From Balamuthia mandrillaris (taxonomy: Eukaryota > Discosea > Longamoebia > Balamuthiidae): 64,000 nt of DNA. The position numbers and the translations under genes are program-made. The notes beneath the pieces are model-generated. The model saw nothing but the letters and a program-made list of their open reading frames with translations, was not told the DNA's origin and ran no database searches. This document shows, in pieces, positions 11,675 to 23,400 of this stretch. The DNA is taken from positions 199,501 to 263,500 of the forward strand of contig JAVKOQ010000003.1 of the NCBI GenBank assembly GCA_031835245.1. The letters run 5' to 3'. Each line of letters opens with the position of its first letter. Position 1 is the stretch's first letter.

Positions 11675-12954
11675 TACCCGTGATGCCTCTGTTGCCAGCT
11701 TCCATGTCTACAAGCGAAGAGGAAGATTATGGTTACACGAGTTCCATAAAAACAAAACAGGAGAGGAGGAGGAGCGTGGGGAGGTGGATGAAGAAGGCAG
11801 CAGAGGAAGGAGCCATGTACCTCTCTTAGCGCATGCCTTCTCCACTCCTTCACTGAGCCCATTGTTTTCTTCTTCTTGCTTGAGTTTGCAGCCGTTGTCT
11901 TGGTGGGGATTTTTGGTGGAATGGTTGAATGGAAATAGGTGCGAGGATTGTGCAAGAATGAAACGGGGTTTCTCAGCTCCTCAGTTTCTATCTCGTTTTA
12001 AATAGTTGCTTTTTTTTTTGTTACTCCTGTGATGTATTAAGCAAAACAAAAAAAAAAAAAATGAGAGAAGGAAAAAAGAATAAGAACAAAAGAATAAAGA
12101 TTCGGATATGTGGAAAGGCGTGGAGTTTTCGGAAGTTTGATTGTTAAGGTTACGATTGTGACGGTTTGCGATGAGATGGAGGGAGCACAGGGATAGAGGG
12201 AGCGGGTCGTGCTTTGAAATGACAGCAGCTTTCCTCCAAAGGAGGTGGGATGATGAATAAACACCATGAAGGAAACAAAAAAAAAGAGGGGGTTGAAGGG
12301 AGGTGTGATGGAGAGGAAGACGTAAGGATGAGGAATGATGGAGCAACGGCCCCAACCGTTGGCAGGAGTGAAGGCTGCAGGAAGAGAATTACACGAAATC
12401 GGGGATGAAACAGATGAACAATGACAGCCAACACCACAGATAACGGTCCAACAAGGAACAACAACACATACAAAGATAATGCTAATTTGGGTGATGAGGG
12501 CAACGGGTAGGCTTCCGTCTCGAGGAAATTTCAGAAGAGGTTCTTCTGCACCGTGGGAGTCATGGGGCCATGCCACACCCCCCCACCACCTAATAAGCGC
12601 AAATTGAAGCATGTTGTCCTGGAAGAACAGGTGGGGAGGGAGCATAGCAGAATGATGGGGTGCAGATAAGAGATGTATAGGGATTTTGGAAGGAAAAAAA
12701 AAATAAGAATGGAGGAGGGGGGGGAAGGGGATGGTTTGGTTTTGACACCCAAACATTCCCTTTTTGTGTTGGGGATGATCCTTTTGAGTTGGGTCTCACA
12801 GGAACTCTTCCCTTTTTGTGGAGCGGGGGAGCCTAGCAGGGGTTCCTCCGAAGAGGAGGAGGAAAGGGATGCTCTCCAGGGATGTTGGATGAGGGAGTGG
12901 ATGTGGATGTGGATGTGGATGTGGATGTGGATGTGGATGTTTGGCATAGGGAGA

Positions 12955-13000
<46 letters not shown>

Positions 13001-13677
13001 AGGAAGATAGCATGTCCTACCAACCTTTTTTTGTGTTTTGTTGGGGCAGAGTTTGCGCCAGATGCTGCCCTCGACGACTGTCGTCGACTCAGTGGTGGGT
13101 GTTGTAAGAGGAACAAAGAGGATGGGGAGAGGCGTTCTGCCAGAGTCTATCCCCTCAGCACTATCTTGTGTTCTTGTGTGGTAACAATGTTGCAACCCAA
13201 CAATAAAAAAAAAGTCAAAAAACGAAACCTTAATGACAGCAATAAATAAAGCTTATCCTGTCATCGAACTCAAAAGCCAAGAGACCCTGTGCTCCACTTT
13301 TTGAACGAAGAGCACAGACAATATTCTCAACCCAGGCTCTACGCAGGTTCTACATTGAAATAACCTGTAGAATGCCTGATGGAGGACAATCCGCCTCAAA
13401 AGTATCTTCAGATGCCAAGATGCGCAATTCAAATGTGGCCGTAAGATCGGAAGGAGATGGAGAGCTCCGGGAAAAGTACCAGGCAAGTCCGGGCGAGGGC
13501 CGCATGGCCACAGCAGTTAGCCTTAAAAGGGGTTGCCGAGGCCCTATGTATGACTTGAGGAGGAAGGCTAGCGGAAAAGCGGGGGTGGTTTCGGTTTGAA
13601 TATTGAGTCATGGAATTAAGAAATGGCGATGAAGTTTCTGTGGGTTGAATTGGTTCGTTGTTGCTTTTGACGCGCGG
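11675..13677. other. Two-kilobase non-coding region upstream of the GATA gene
   Basis: The largest gene-free stretch in the window. On the minus (GATA sense) strand 12000-13000 is strongly pyrimidine-rich, which keeps frames open without meaning: a 239-codon minus frame at 12037-12756 is Phe/Ser/Pro/Leu-rich and matches nothing. It holds a (GTGGAT)n hexamer array at 12897-12941 and a (GA)n tract at about 12955-12994. By the strand rule seen elsewhere, that tract would sit in a minus-strand intron, possibly a 5' UTR intron of the GATA gene. A more complex island lies at 13255-13610. Confidence 0.45.
12897..12994. repeat. (GTGGAT)n array followed by (GA)n microsatellite
   Basis: About seven tandem copies of the hexamer GTGGAT at 12897-12941 are followed, after a short spacer, by nearly 40 nt of GA. 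Non-coding context. Confidence 0.85.
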
Positions 13678-15676
13678 TCAAATAAACATGTGGGCTTGTT
13701 TGTCGGAGGAGAGCATCAGCTTGGCCCTTTCGGAGCCAACAATTCCTTCCAACCGGAACATGTCAAACTTGGAGTACAGCACGGTACACTGGGAGGAGTC
13801 ACTCTCTGCCATGAAGTTGAGGACCTCGGAGTAGAAGTGGGGGTACTGGGGCAGCGCGTAGAACACCACGTTGGCAATGCCCTTTATCTTGTATCGACGG
13901 AAGAAGTGGAAGCGTTCTGTGTAAAGCATAAAGTCCCTGCGTCCTTGTTGGAAAAACGTTCGAGCTCTGGATATCTCGCTGTTGGAAGAGTATCTGGAAA
14001 GCGGGAGAGTAAACGCAAGTCAGAGAAAAGCGTAGAAGGAAGGGACTACGCGTGCAAAGATGATACGTACTCACAACAAAGGACAAAAGCAGGTTCGTCC
14101 TCTTGCTCTTTTGTGATCCAGTTTCGCAGCCGCACGTAGTCAAAGTAAGAAGGAATGAATATGAAGACTCGTTTCTGAACAGCAGCTTTCAACGCAGGAT
14201 ATACCTGAAGGGAAAGTAGGAGTGGTTCAGTGACATCTAGAGAAAGAAAAAGAATAAACGAACCTTATCAACAAAATAGTTAAACCGCGCGTTATCAACC
14301 TGCTCTATGCTGCTGCAATTGAGCTTTTGAAAGACTTGACGAAGCTTGGGAACAACACGAGAGATGGTGCCCACTTGATACTGAGAAATTTTTATGGTTC
14401 CCCTCATGTCTTTATAAAAAGGTTGGTGAGTTAAGAAGATAGTCTGCAAAGGAGTAAATCACTTACTATAGCACTGGCGATTAATGAGGGCATGGAGTTC
14501 CGGTGTAGGAACTCCTGAAAACACCAATGTTTGCCTAAAGTACTTGCTCCTGTTCAAACGCAATGTGAAAGGAACGAGAATCAGTACAAAAGAAAAGACA
14601 ATAACGTAAAGAAAAGAAAAGAAATAGAAAATAAGGCACCATTGCTGAAGAGCCCAGTAACGTGTTCGAGAAAAGTCACACTTGTGCGGAGAATGTGGCC
14701 TCAGATTGAAATGATCAAAGAGGAGAGTGACGTGCTCCCAATTTTGCATCAACAAAACATCGGCTTGATCCACGATAACCATCTCAATGGAAGCTAAAAA
14801 GTCATAGTCTCGTTTCTTATCCCTAGCCAAAAACGTATTAGCAAAAAATATCTTTGACAAGCTCCTGGTAGAAGCCTCGGATAGAGAAAAGGCGTTACCC
14901 TCGTGCTCCGACCAGCATTCGCAAGCCGAGTGGCGAAGCCACGATGATGTCTGAAGCGTAAAACTCGGAGTAGAGTTTAACTGCTTGGCGTGTAAAGCTT
15001 ATTCCAACGCGAAAACAATCATCAATGTTGCCTTTGAACAAGTCCAAGTAATCCTCTGTGTAATGCATGTGCATAAGTTTTTTGAACAGAGACAGAAACA
15101 AGAGAAAACAGGGGGAGAATAAAGCAAACATACGGGGCTTGTCTTGTTTGATGGGGTCATCTTTCAAACCGAATTCTTTCAGCAGTCGTGCTTTATTGGC
15201 AACGTGTCCCTGTATCGCAGAGAAAACTTAGCATTCGAGAAAATGGAATCGAGAAAAATCAGAAACAAAAAAGGCAACTCATTCTTCAAAGTGTTTCGCT
15301 CATGTTATAAAATCAGATAGAGCTAATAGTGAAAATAATCATAGTGTCCAGAGAGGGAGGGAGAGAAAGAGAAAGAAAGAGGAAGAGAACGGGAGCATAC
15401 ACTTTGGATTTTGGGGGTTAGTTTAAGCAGCGTTTTGACTATGTCCAATGCAGCATTGCGGAACGGAACAAGTATCAACACCTTTGGGCGAGTGAAGCCT
15501 TGATCTCTCTTTTCTCTAAATACAATGAATTAATCGCTGCAAAGAGAATGAAGGAGAATGAAAGTTACTTACAAGATTTGATCTTGCTCACTAGCTGCTT
15601 TTATCTTTGCAGAGTTGATCAGCACTTCGTCTCGTGTCCTTCAAGAGAAATTACTAGTAAGTAAAATTATTTACTC

Positions 15677-15711
<35 letters not shown>

Positions 15712-16451
15712 TTGAAGACATGGTTAAGGGCATGCATGATGTAAAGAGTGCGAATTTGGCGTGCGTTATTAGAATCACGGTTGGTATACAGCAAATCCAA
15801 ATACTCATTAAAGATGGGAAACAATCCTTCTTGAAGAGGCGTAAACGATTGCTGTTTTCTAGCTGTATTGGTCCATTATTGAGAGAGAGAGAGAGAGAGA
15901 GAGAGAAGGAATGAGTACTCGAAACAAAAATGGTAATAGAAGTAGAGAAGGTACCGTAAAAAGCATCCCATAGTGTTGCCAAACGCTGCTTAACATGAAA
16001 TCTGTTTACCAAAGTGGGAAGTTGCTTAGCGTACTCTTCCTTATCATCGCCCTTCTTTTCATCCTCCTCTTCATCTTTCGCTTTCTTGCTTGCCGTGGTG
16101 TTTTGAGTTACTATGGCAGCTGTCGGAGCACGACTCGCAACCATCGGTGGAAAGCATGTTCTCGTTTTGTTGTTTTTCTTTTTCTTCTTTTGCGATGCAA
16201 GTTTGTTGCTGCCGGCAACGTCGTTTGCTTCTGTTTGCAGGTTGTCGGTTGCGGCCTTACGCAACCCGGGCAACCAGCTTTGCACTATGCCCAATTCGGA
16301 GGCTTCGTGCCGCCGCCACTCTTTTTTCTTGCCACCGTTGTGATACTGCTCAAGTTGTTCCACATCCACTTCCACCTTTTTTTTCAACCCCACCGTTAGT
16401 GACTATAGGAGCATAGAGGAAAGAATAAAGAGGACAGAGGAATGGAAAAGA

Positions 16452-16482
<31 letters not shown>

Positions 16483-17200
16483 TGGTAATCGTACCGAAGA
16501 GTTAAAGTAGGCAATAAAAGGATCGTCCTGGGAAGATGGCTCAACGCCCAACAAACCCAGTTGCGTCTCATCAAGAATCGTTTGCTCTTCGCCCTCCCTG
16601 TCCTCTTCTTCCTTTTCATCCAGCTCTCCTTCATCTCCTTCCATGCCCCCCTCCTCTGCTTCTTCCTCCTCCTCTTCCTCTTGGTCATCTTCTTCTTCCT
16701 CTTCACTGCCGGAGTTTCCTTCTTCTTCTTCCTGCTCCTTTACCGCTGCTTCCTCCCTCCTCCTCCTCCTCCTCCTCCTCCTCCTCCTCCTCCTCCTCCT
16801 CCTCCTCCTCCTCCTCCTCTTCCTCTTCCTCTTCCTCCTCTTCTTCTTCGCTGTTTTGTTCTTCGGCCAAGCGACGCAGCATGGCTTCTTCTTTCAATTT
16901 TTTGGACTTTTGCTTGAGCCTATCTCCGAAAGATTGCAATAGCTTTTGGTAGGGAGTGAGAGCTTGCTCTTCCTCCTCTTCCTCCTCCTCCTCCTCTCCC
17001 TCTCTCTCCCCGTTCTCCTTTTGTCGCTGCAGCCGCTCCAGCTCCTCCTCCCTGCGCACCAGCTCCGTCACATCCTTGGCCTTGCTCTGCACGAGCTCCT
17101 CCACTTCGTCCTCGTGCGCCACGCGTGAGGCCTTGAAGCGTTTCTTGATCTTTTTGCCTCTGCCGCCTTTCCCACCCCCTCTGCCCCCTTTCCTCTTCAT
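13678..17200 (-). CDS. UTP25: UTP25 (digestive organ expansion factor), SSU processome protein
   Basis: A nucleolar protein needed for 18S rRNA processing, distantly related to DEAD-box helicases but without their ATPase motifs. The N-terminus [20 protein letters not shown] is basic. It is followed by a run of more than 30 Glu encoded by (CTC/CTT)n, then further acidic sequence. Conserved blocks read [65 protein letters not shown] and [18 protein letters not shown]. The protein ends HMFI with a TGA at 13678. There are about ten exons. A GTG at 17219 opens the same frame, but the first ATG is at 17200. Introns at 15680-15709, 15880-15905 and 16455-16482 contain sense-strand CT repeats. Confidence 0.9.
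16754..16850. repeat. Coding (CTC)n trinucleotide run encoding poly-Glu
   Basis: An almost pure CTC/CTT run inside UTP25 exon 1, read as GAG/GAA codons on the minus strand. It gives more than 30 consecutive Glu residues and is likely variable in length between strains. Confidence 0.85.
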
Positions 17201-17320
17201 CTCCGGTTGTTTCACGCGCACGCTCTTCTTTCTTTTTTCTTTCTTTTATTTCAACAAAATAAAAAGAAAAGTGTCGTCACTAAGGATCGATCTGAAGAAA
17301 AGTTAAAATTTCCAATAAAA

Positions 17321-17330
17321 TTATCGATAA
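17321..17330. promoter_or_regulatory. TTATCGATAA palindrome in divergent promoter
   Basis: Perfect 10-bp palindrome between the UTP25 and membrane-protein start codons. It contains the TATCGATA core known in animals as the DREF element. A second TATCGATA lies at 36344-36351 in the BUD13/UBA4 spacer. Function inferred. Confidence 0.3.
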
Positions 17331-17507
17331 GTTTGCCGATAGTTGCGATCAATCGTTGCGATAATCGTAAACAATCAAAATTGAAAGATCGCTGAACAAG
17401 TTTGACAGGAAAAGTTATATTAAAAAACCAATATTAAAAAAAAACGCATAAGAATAAGCAGGGCACTCCGCGGAGTCTAGTCATCCTCTGTGGTTAACTG
17501 GTGGGGG

Positions 17508-18836
17508 ATGAACGCCACGCACACGGAGCAGAGAGGACGATGGCAGCGGCTCTTCGCAAAAGGAGGCGAATTGGCAACGGACAGGGACCCTGCGTTTGAG
17601 CTGCTGCTGGTCAATATCTTCTTTGGCTTGGTCTTGTTCCTGTTCCTCCTTTACGCGCTCGTAACAGAGACTTCAGGTCCGTTCTTCTTCTCCTTCTCTT
17701 TCTTTTGTGCTTGCAAACTGACTGCCTAAAAAATGCACCTAGGTGGAAGTGGAATGTTATGGTTTGGAGGCCTGCTCACCGTGTTTCTCTGGCAAACTGT
17801 GAGTGCAAGCCTTCTGCCCAACAAGATGGTGCTCTACAGCATCATGGTGCTCTCTGGCTCAACGTTCGTTCTCTACATTCACAGCAGCCACAACCTCCAG
17901 CTGGTGATGTTGGACCTCTCCCACATTTATCCGCTGGTGCCAGTCACGGCCGCGCTGCTCTTCCTCTTGGGACCTTCCCTCAGTCTTCACGACAGAACTT
18001 CTCTTCCTCAACACTCTCCTCTGCAACATCGTCAGCAAAAAGGAGAAGAAGAAGAAGAAGAACAAGGAGTGGAATATGAGGATGAAGAGAACGGAGGTAC
18101 TAGCAAGCAGCAGGTGATGAAGGGTTGGAGAAGGCGGAACAACGACCCTGCTGCTGTGCTCTTTTATCCATTTTTTCAACAGAAAGATGCACCAGACGAC
18201 GAAGCTCGAGTCTCTGCTTCTTTGTCAACAACGCCGTACGAACATTATTCCCTGTTGACAAGGTGCTACCATCGCATTAAACGATGGTACTATGCCACGT
18301 GTGACGTCCACTTCCGCTGTAAGGATGCTCGGTGGAACCTGGTCCTCTATAACGTCTGCTTCTACATCTGTCCGTTCATGTTCGGACTGAATTGGTCGTA
18401 CGCCATTCTGATCTTTCCCAACATCCTCATCTCCTCTCAACAAATGCAACAATGGGGCGGCAAGGAGGCTTCCTTGCTCACCGCCCTCGGCTTCCTCATC
18501 CTCTTCCTTCTCTCTCATGCCATCCGCTTCCTCCGCCGACAGTACGAGGGAAAGAGAACGCTGTACTTTTATCTCCACTTTTATCTCATCAACCTCTTCA
18601 TTCTCGGCACCGTCTCTGGCCTTGCTCTTGCCGCTGCCTCCTCCGTCTCCACCTCCGCCTCTGGCGATACCGTGCACATTCACCACTACTTCTTGGCCAT
18701 GTTCTTCTTCCCCTTGACCCGCTCCAACAACTCCCTCTGCGCCTCCATCCAAGCCTTCCTTCTGGGCCTCCACCTGGACGGGATGGTCCGCTTCGGGGCG
18801 GATTCTTTGTGGAATGCAGGTGACGTCAGCGCCTGA
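17508..18836 (+). CDS. Multipass membrane protein with HxHHY motif
   Basis: Two exons (17508-17676 and 17743-18836) encode about 420 residues with eight or so hydrophobic helices. A hydrophilic acidic loop rich in Glu/Gln lies near the middle. The C-terminal part carries GDTVHIHHYFLAMFFFPLTR followed by LLGLHLDGMVRFGADSLWN. That combination resembles the membrane portion of fungal LCCL-domain proteins, but no LCCL domain is present here. The assignment comes from memory of that motif and is tentative; the biochemical role is unknown. The phase-1 intron joins TS|GGSGMLWFGG cleanly. A TGACGTCA sequence lies within the last codons and is probably fortuitous. Confidence 0.75.
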
Positions 18837-19077
18837 TCCCGAAATTTCCGGATTTAAATGAATTAATAATATTTCCATAATTGATTAATTTTTGATGAAT
18901 TAATATTCATTAAAAGGATATCAGATGATGTGGCATACCATAAAAGGATAAATACAAAAATAGAACAGAAAAGAAGTTAAAAATCTTTTTTGTCCGTGTT
19001 TTAAAAAAAACGGGTAACAGAAAGGTAGAGAGATTGGAAGTAGCGCACGATAACCCACACAAGATTCTACATTCAAC

Positions 19078-19654
19078 ATGAGCGAGGCAGAGGTAGGGAA
19101 ACCTCCCATTACTTTCAACCTTTTCGTTATTTATTTTTGGTTGGATGGATTGCGTTACTTACACCGAGAGATTTGTTGTGTGTGTTTTTTTTTGTATGTA
19201 GAGGGTTTCGTCTGGTCAGATTCTCAACGTGGTAGTGGCAGGCCCTGGTGGTGTTGGTAAGTCAGCCATCACCGTGCAGTACTGTTCAGGCCATTTCGTA
19301 GAGGAGGTACCCGCTCCTTTCCCATTTTTTGTTGTTTATTTTTTTTTATAAAAATTCGCCAAACAATAACTTCTGCTACGTTTTTTTCCCCTCAACGGTT
19401 ACTCCAACTTAATCAAAACAGTACGATCCTACCATTGAAGGTCAGCTCTCCTTCCTTCCTTTTGACTCATAGGATGTTCTACTTTTTCTTTTGGGTTGGG
19501 TGGGCGCCATTCCTTCTAACCCGAATCCTTTTTCTTTCCCTCTCTATTCCAAACAGACAATTTCCGCAAACAATGTTCTGTGGACGGCGTCGAGTCCGTT
19601 TTAGAAATTCTGGACACAGCTGGGCAGGAAGAGTACAAATGTATGTATAACATC

Positions 19655-19699
<45 letters not shown>

Positions 19700-20257
19700 C
19701 TTGCTCTCCCTCTCCTCTTCTCTCTTCTCCTCTCCTCTCTCTTCCCTCGTTCCTGCCTGTTCTGATCGACGAATCAATCCCGTTGAATCGTTAACCAACT
19801 TTTGGGGGCTGGATGAACAGCGATGAGAGATCAGTGGATGCGCCCCGCTCAAGGTTTCGTGTTGGTCTACTCCATCATCGCCGAAAAGTCCTTCCAGGAG
19901 ATCGCGGAGTTTAGGGACCAGATCCTGCGCGTGAAGGACACGGACCGCTGGCCCATCGTGCTCTGTGGCAACAAGTGCGATCTCCAGGAAGACAGAGAGG
20001 TGGAGAAGGCTAAAGGCGCCGCCCAGGCCAAGGAGTGGGAAGTCCCCTTCTTTGAGACCTCTGCCAAGACCACTGAGAACGTGAGCGAGGCCTTCTCCGA
20101 GCTCGTCAGACAGATCCGCAAGAACCCTGCCGGTAGCACTTCTGTAAGTTTTCTCTCCCTATCTCTCTCCTTGGTTGTTTATTTGTTTGCTTAACCTCTT
20201 ACGATCACACAGAGGCCCACCAAGAAGAGTGGAGGCAAGAGGTGCTTGCTCTTCTAA
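19078..20257 (+). CDS. Ras/Rap-family small GTPase
   Basis: A membrane-anchored signalling switch. Six exons join in frame: MSEAE, RVSSGQILNVVVAGPGGVGK..., YDPTIE, DNFRKQCSVDGV...LDTAGQEEYK, MRDQWMRPAQGFVLVYSI... and RPTKKSGGKRCLLF. The P-loop is GPGGVGKS, switch I/effector YDPTIEDNF, switch II DTAGQEEY, and the guanine motifs NKCD and ETSAK. The C-terminal CAAX box is CLLF after a basic stretch; terminal Phe or Leu favours geranylgeranylation, as in Rap and Rho proteins. The P-loop has Pro where classical Ras has Ala11, which is unusual. The fourth intron has a long CT tract 14 nt after its donor. The stop is at 20255, tail-to-tail with the next gene. Confidence 0.92.
19655..19692 (+). repeat. 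(CT)n microsatellite in Ras intron
   Basis: Nearly 40 nt of CT on the sense strand, starting about 14 nt after the GT donor at 19642. Confidence 0.9.
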
Positions 20258-20413
20258 AGTTTATTTATAGACCGTTTTTTATGCACGCCATAGCCTTCCC
20301 TTATGCCCGTATCTTTTACCGCCTCTTTCTTCCTTTACTCTTTGAAATTGTTGTTGTAACATAAACCCAATTATTAAACACCTCTTCTCCCTACAAACAA
20401 CCTTTATTTATTT

Positions 20414-23400
20414 TCACGAAGTGGAAGAAAGGCTTTGTTTCTCCAAGTTCTCCACCACCACTTCCATCTCTTCCTCCTCCAGCTGCTCAGCTTGTTCTTC
20501 TCTTTGATGGCGTTGCTCTATCGTTGCTTTGTCTTCTTCCGTGCAGTGATGCGTCCATCGAGCCCACTGCTGGTAATATCTTTGTGGAAGCGATTGTGGA
20601 CTCGTGATACGATTCCACCCACTCGCTCCTCCTTCTCCCGAAGAAGCAGAAGAAGACGGCGGAGAAAGGGAGAGGCCAAGGTTATGGACCCAGTACTGCC
20701 AGTTGGAAGGATCCTCCAGGCTGATGTTCATCACGCTGGCGCAGACGAAATCCGCTTCCTTCTGTGCCCGCTGTTGCACAAAGCTAGGCAGGGAGGATGA
20801 TTGATAAACGCATTCCTCCAACGCCGATATCAATCTCGTTTGTGGCTCTTCCTGTATCGGTCATGTTAACGCAACAGATAAGAGAACGGAGCAAGAAGAA
20901 AGTTGAAGGAAGAACGAAGACAGTGGAAAGAAGAAGAAAACAAACCTGAGAAGCATCTCTTCGTATTTCGGATTGAAGGGAGTGCCAAGGAATGGGTCCG
21001 GTGCAAGCGTTGAGCACGAGGTCCTTTGGATCCTCCGTGATACGAAGCTCGACGGCCATTCTCATGCGATTGAGAGGAGAATAGCGAGAGGCCTCCTCCT
21101 TCTCCTTTTCCTTGGCTTCCTCTTCTTGAATGAACCGCCAGAAGAGGTTGTTTCCAAGGATCATATATTTGAACATGCTTTCTCCCTCCGCCAAGGATTG
21201 TGATGATAGCTGGCAAACAACTACGCCTTCATCGCTATGTAGAGGAAGGGCATGGTCCATTGGGTTCCAGTTCATTCTCCAAGTCCGCCAAATCGCTTTG
21301 CTCCTCCGATTGCTGTCGCTATTCGTATTTTGTTGCTCTTCTTGTTGTTCTTCAAAATCGAGTGCCGGAGGATTCTCACTACAAACACAGAAACATAGGC
21401 ACCAACAAACAAAGTAAGAATAACAGCATATCGACTGACTTTTTTGCAAACGAAAAGGAGTGGAGGAAACCTGGAAGCGGTCGGCATAGCGTCCTGTTCC
21501 TCTGCTGTGTAAAAACGTATGTTGTGAAGATAGTTGCGAGTGGCGATGATGGTGACGCGTGCTGGATGGTCTGATAACAAAAACATGCCTTCGTAGTCGT
21601 CGCTAATGGAGAAAGAGGACGAAGAAGAAGAGGAGGAGGAAGAGGCAAGGCTAGGAGAAAAGAATGTTAACTTTAAGAATTCAGAAGTTTCGGCCATATC
21701 TAAGCGGCGGTCAATGACAGCATTGTGAATCAAGTGCTCCCATCGTCGTCTCGTTTTGTAGATGGATATGGCAGGATGACATCCGTGAGTCTGCTGCTTG
21801 TTGCGGAACTCCCAAAGGGAGATGACTGTTGTTCCTGTGGCCCTTGTTGCTTTGTCGTTGGTATTGTTAATAGGCTGGTTGCAACAGAAGAACCAGCTAT
21901 CGGAGGTTTCAGAGGAAGAAGAAGAAGAAGAAGAAGAAGAAGAAGAAGAGAAGGCGGAGGATGTTGTCAGATGTGCGTTGCTCACATGCAATGCGTGTGT
22001 GGCATAGTGTAGAGGTGCGATGGGGATTCGGCTGTTGGAATAGAGTACATAGTAATTCCTAATCTGTCCTTCTTTGAAGTTCAAAGAAGGATCCTGTTGT
22101 GCCTTCGTCGCCTTCATTGCTGTATCCATACTCGCATGCTCCTCTTCCTCCTCTTCTTCTTTCTTGTCTTTGCCCTTGTGTGAAGAGGAGGACGCGAAAG
22201 GATAAAGCTTTGAGCCTACAATCGGATAGATCCAATCTTCCTCTTCGGTGATGAGAGACTCTTCTCCTTGCTGCAGAGGAGAGGAGATTGGTGTCCATAA
22301 GTCTGGGTGGTGTGTATTCTCTTCAAGTAGTCTTCCTCGTGCCTCAAGGCTCCAGGGAAGCCACTCGTGGACATTGAAAAGGTAGTCGTTGGGATCTATT
22401 GTGTTATAAACGAGCAACTTACAACTATAAAGAGAAAAACGGAGTTAAGAAGGAGAAAGAGAATGTAGAACATAACGAGATACAAACTTGGAAGGATGAA
22501 GTTCCGTAAGTTGCAACAGACGGAAGTAAAACTGGCTCTTGTCTTTAGAACCAAAACGGAGATCCCACAAGTAGTTGGCCGGCAATATAAAGACAACCGA
22601 GTGGCCACCGTTATCACGTGCCAAGAGCTCCTTGCAAGAAACCAGCACTTGGTCGGTTGCGTTTCGGTTGAAGGGGGTCAGCGTGACAAAGTCCTGGTAC
22701 AATAAAGAATGAACCGTTTTGCACAGACGATTGGCGATGGGAGCCTTCAGCCTTTTCGTCTTTCTTTGTTGATACTTAGCCAAATACTCAAGTAACTCTT
22801 CTCTTTGCGCCAACGTCAACTCAAGTTCCATGTCTTCCACCATAGATTTCAACACTATAAAATGGTTAAGCAAAATAACTCTACAGAAAAAGGTTGAAAA
22901 AAAGGTACCTTCAGAAGGGCTATAACAAAGCGCTTCTTCGCCATCACTATGGTTCGACGGTTTGGTTTGGTCCAACAACGAAAGATGGGTTTTGACGCGC
23001 TGCTGCGTCTCCGCATAGTAATGCTTACAAACGGACTTGATTTGTTGTTGTGCTATTTTCTTTTGTCCAGCAGCATACATAAACACAGCTCCTATTTTTG
23101 AAAGTATAACGACCATACGATAAACAAAAAGCCCAAAGAGGAAAAAAATAAATATATGCGCTCCTTACTAACCTTCAGCACCATGAAAAGCTTTGGCCTC
23201 CAAATGAAACGATATATCGGTTGGAAATAGTGAGACAACAGTCGTTCTTTTGGTGACTCCAGCATCCTTCAGCATGCGTTGTACACTGTCCAACGGAACG
23301 ATTGCATCATTTTCTTGTTTTGGATGTTTCTTTGGAAGCAAAGAGCCATGGTGATCTTCTCCAGCAGCACCTTCCAAAGAAGAAGGATGGAGTGGTCGAG

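Noticed and set aside
12037-12756. A 239-codon minus-strand open frame
   Set aside because: Pyrimidine-rich DNA rarely forms stop codons; the product is Phe/Ser/Pro/Leu-rich with no domain.
13372-13599. A 75-codon plus-strand frame
   Set aside because: No domain, short, and the opposite strand is equally open; treated as part of an unexplained island.
17201-17221. GTG start for UTP25 upstream of the ATG
   Set aside because: Nuclear genes rarely start at GTG, and the ATG at 17200 gives the expected basic N-terminus.
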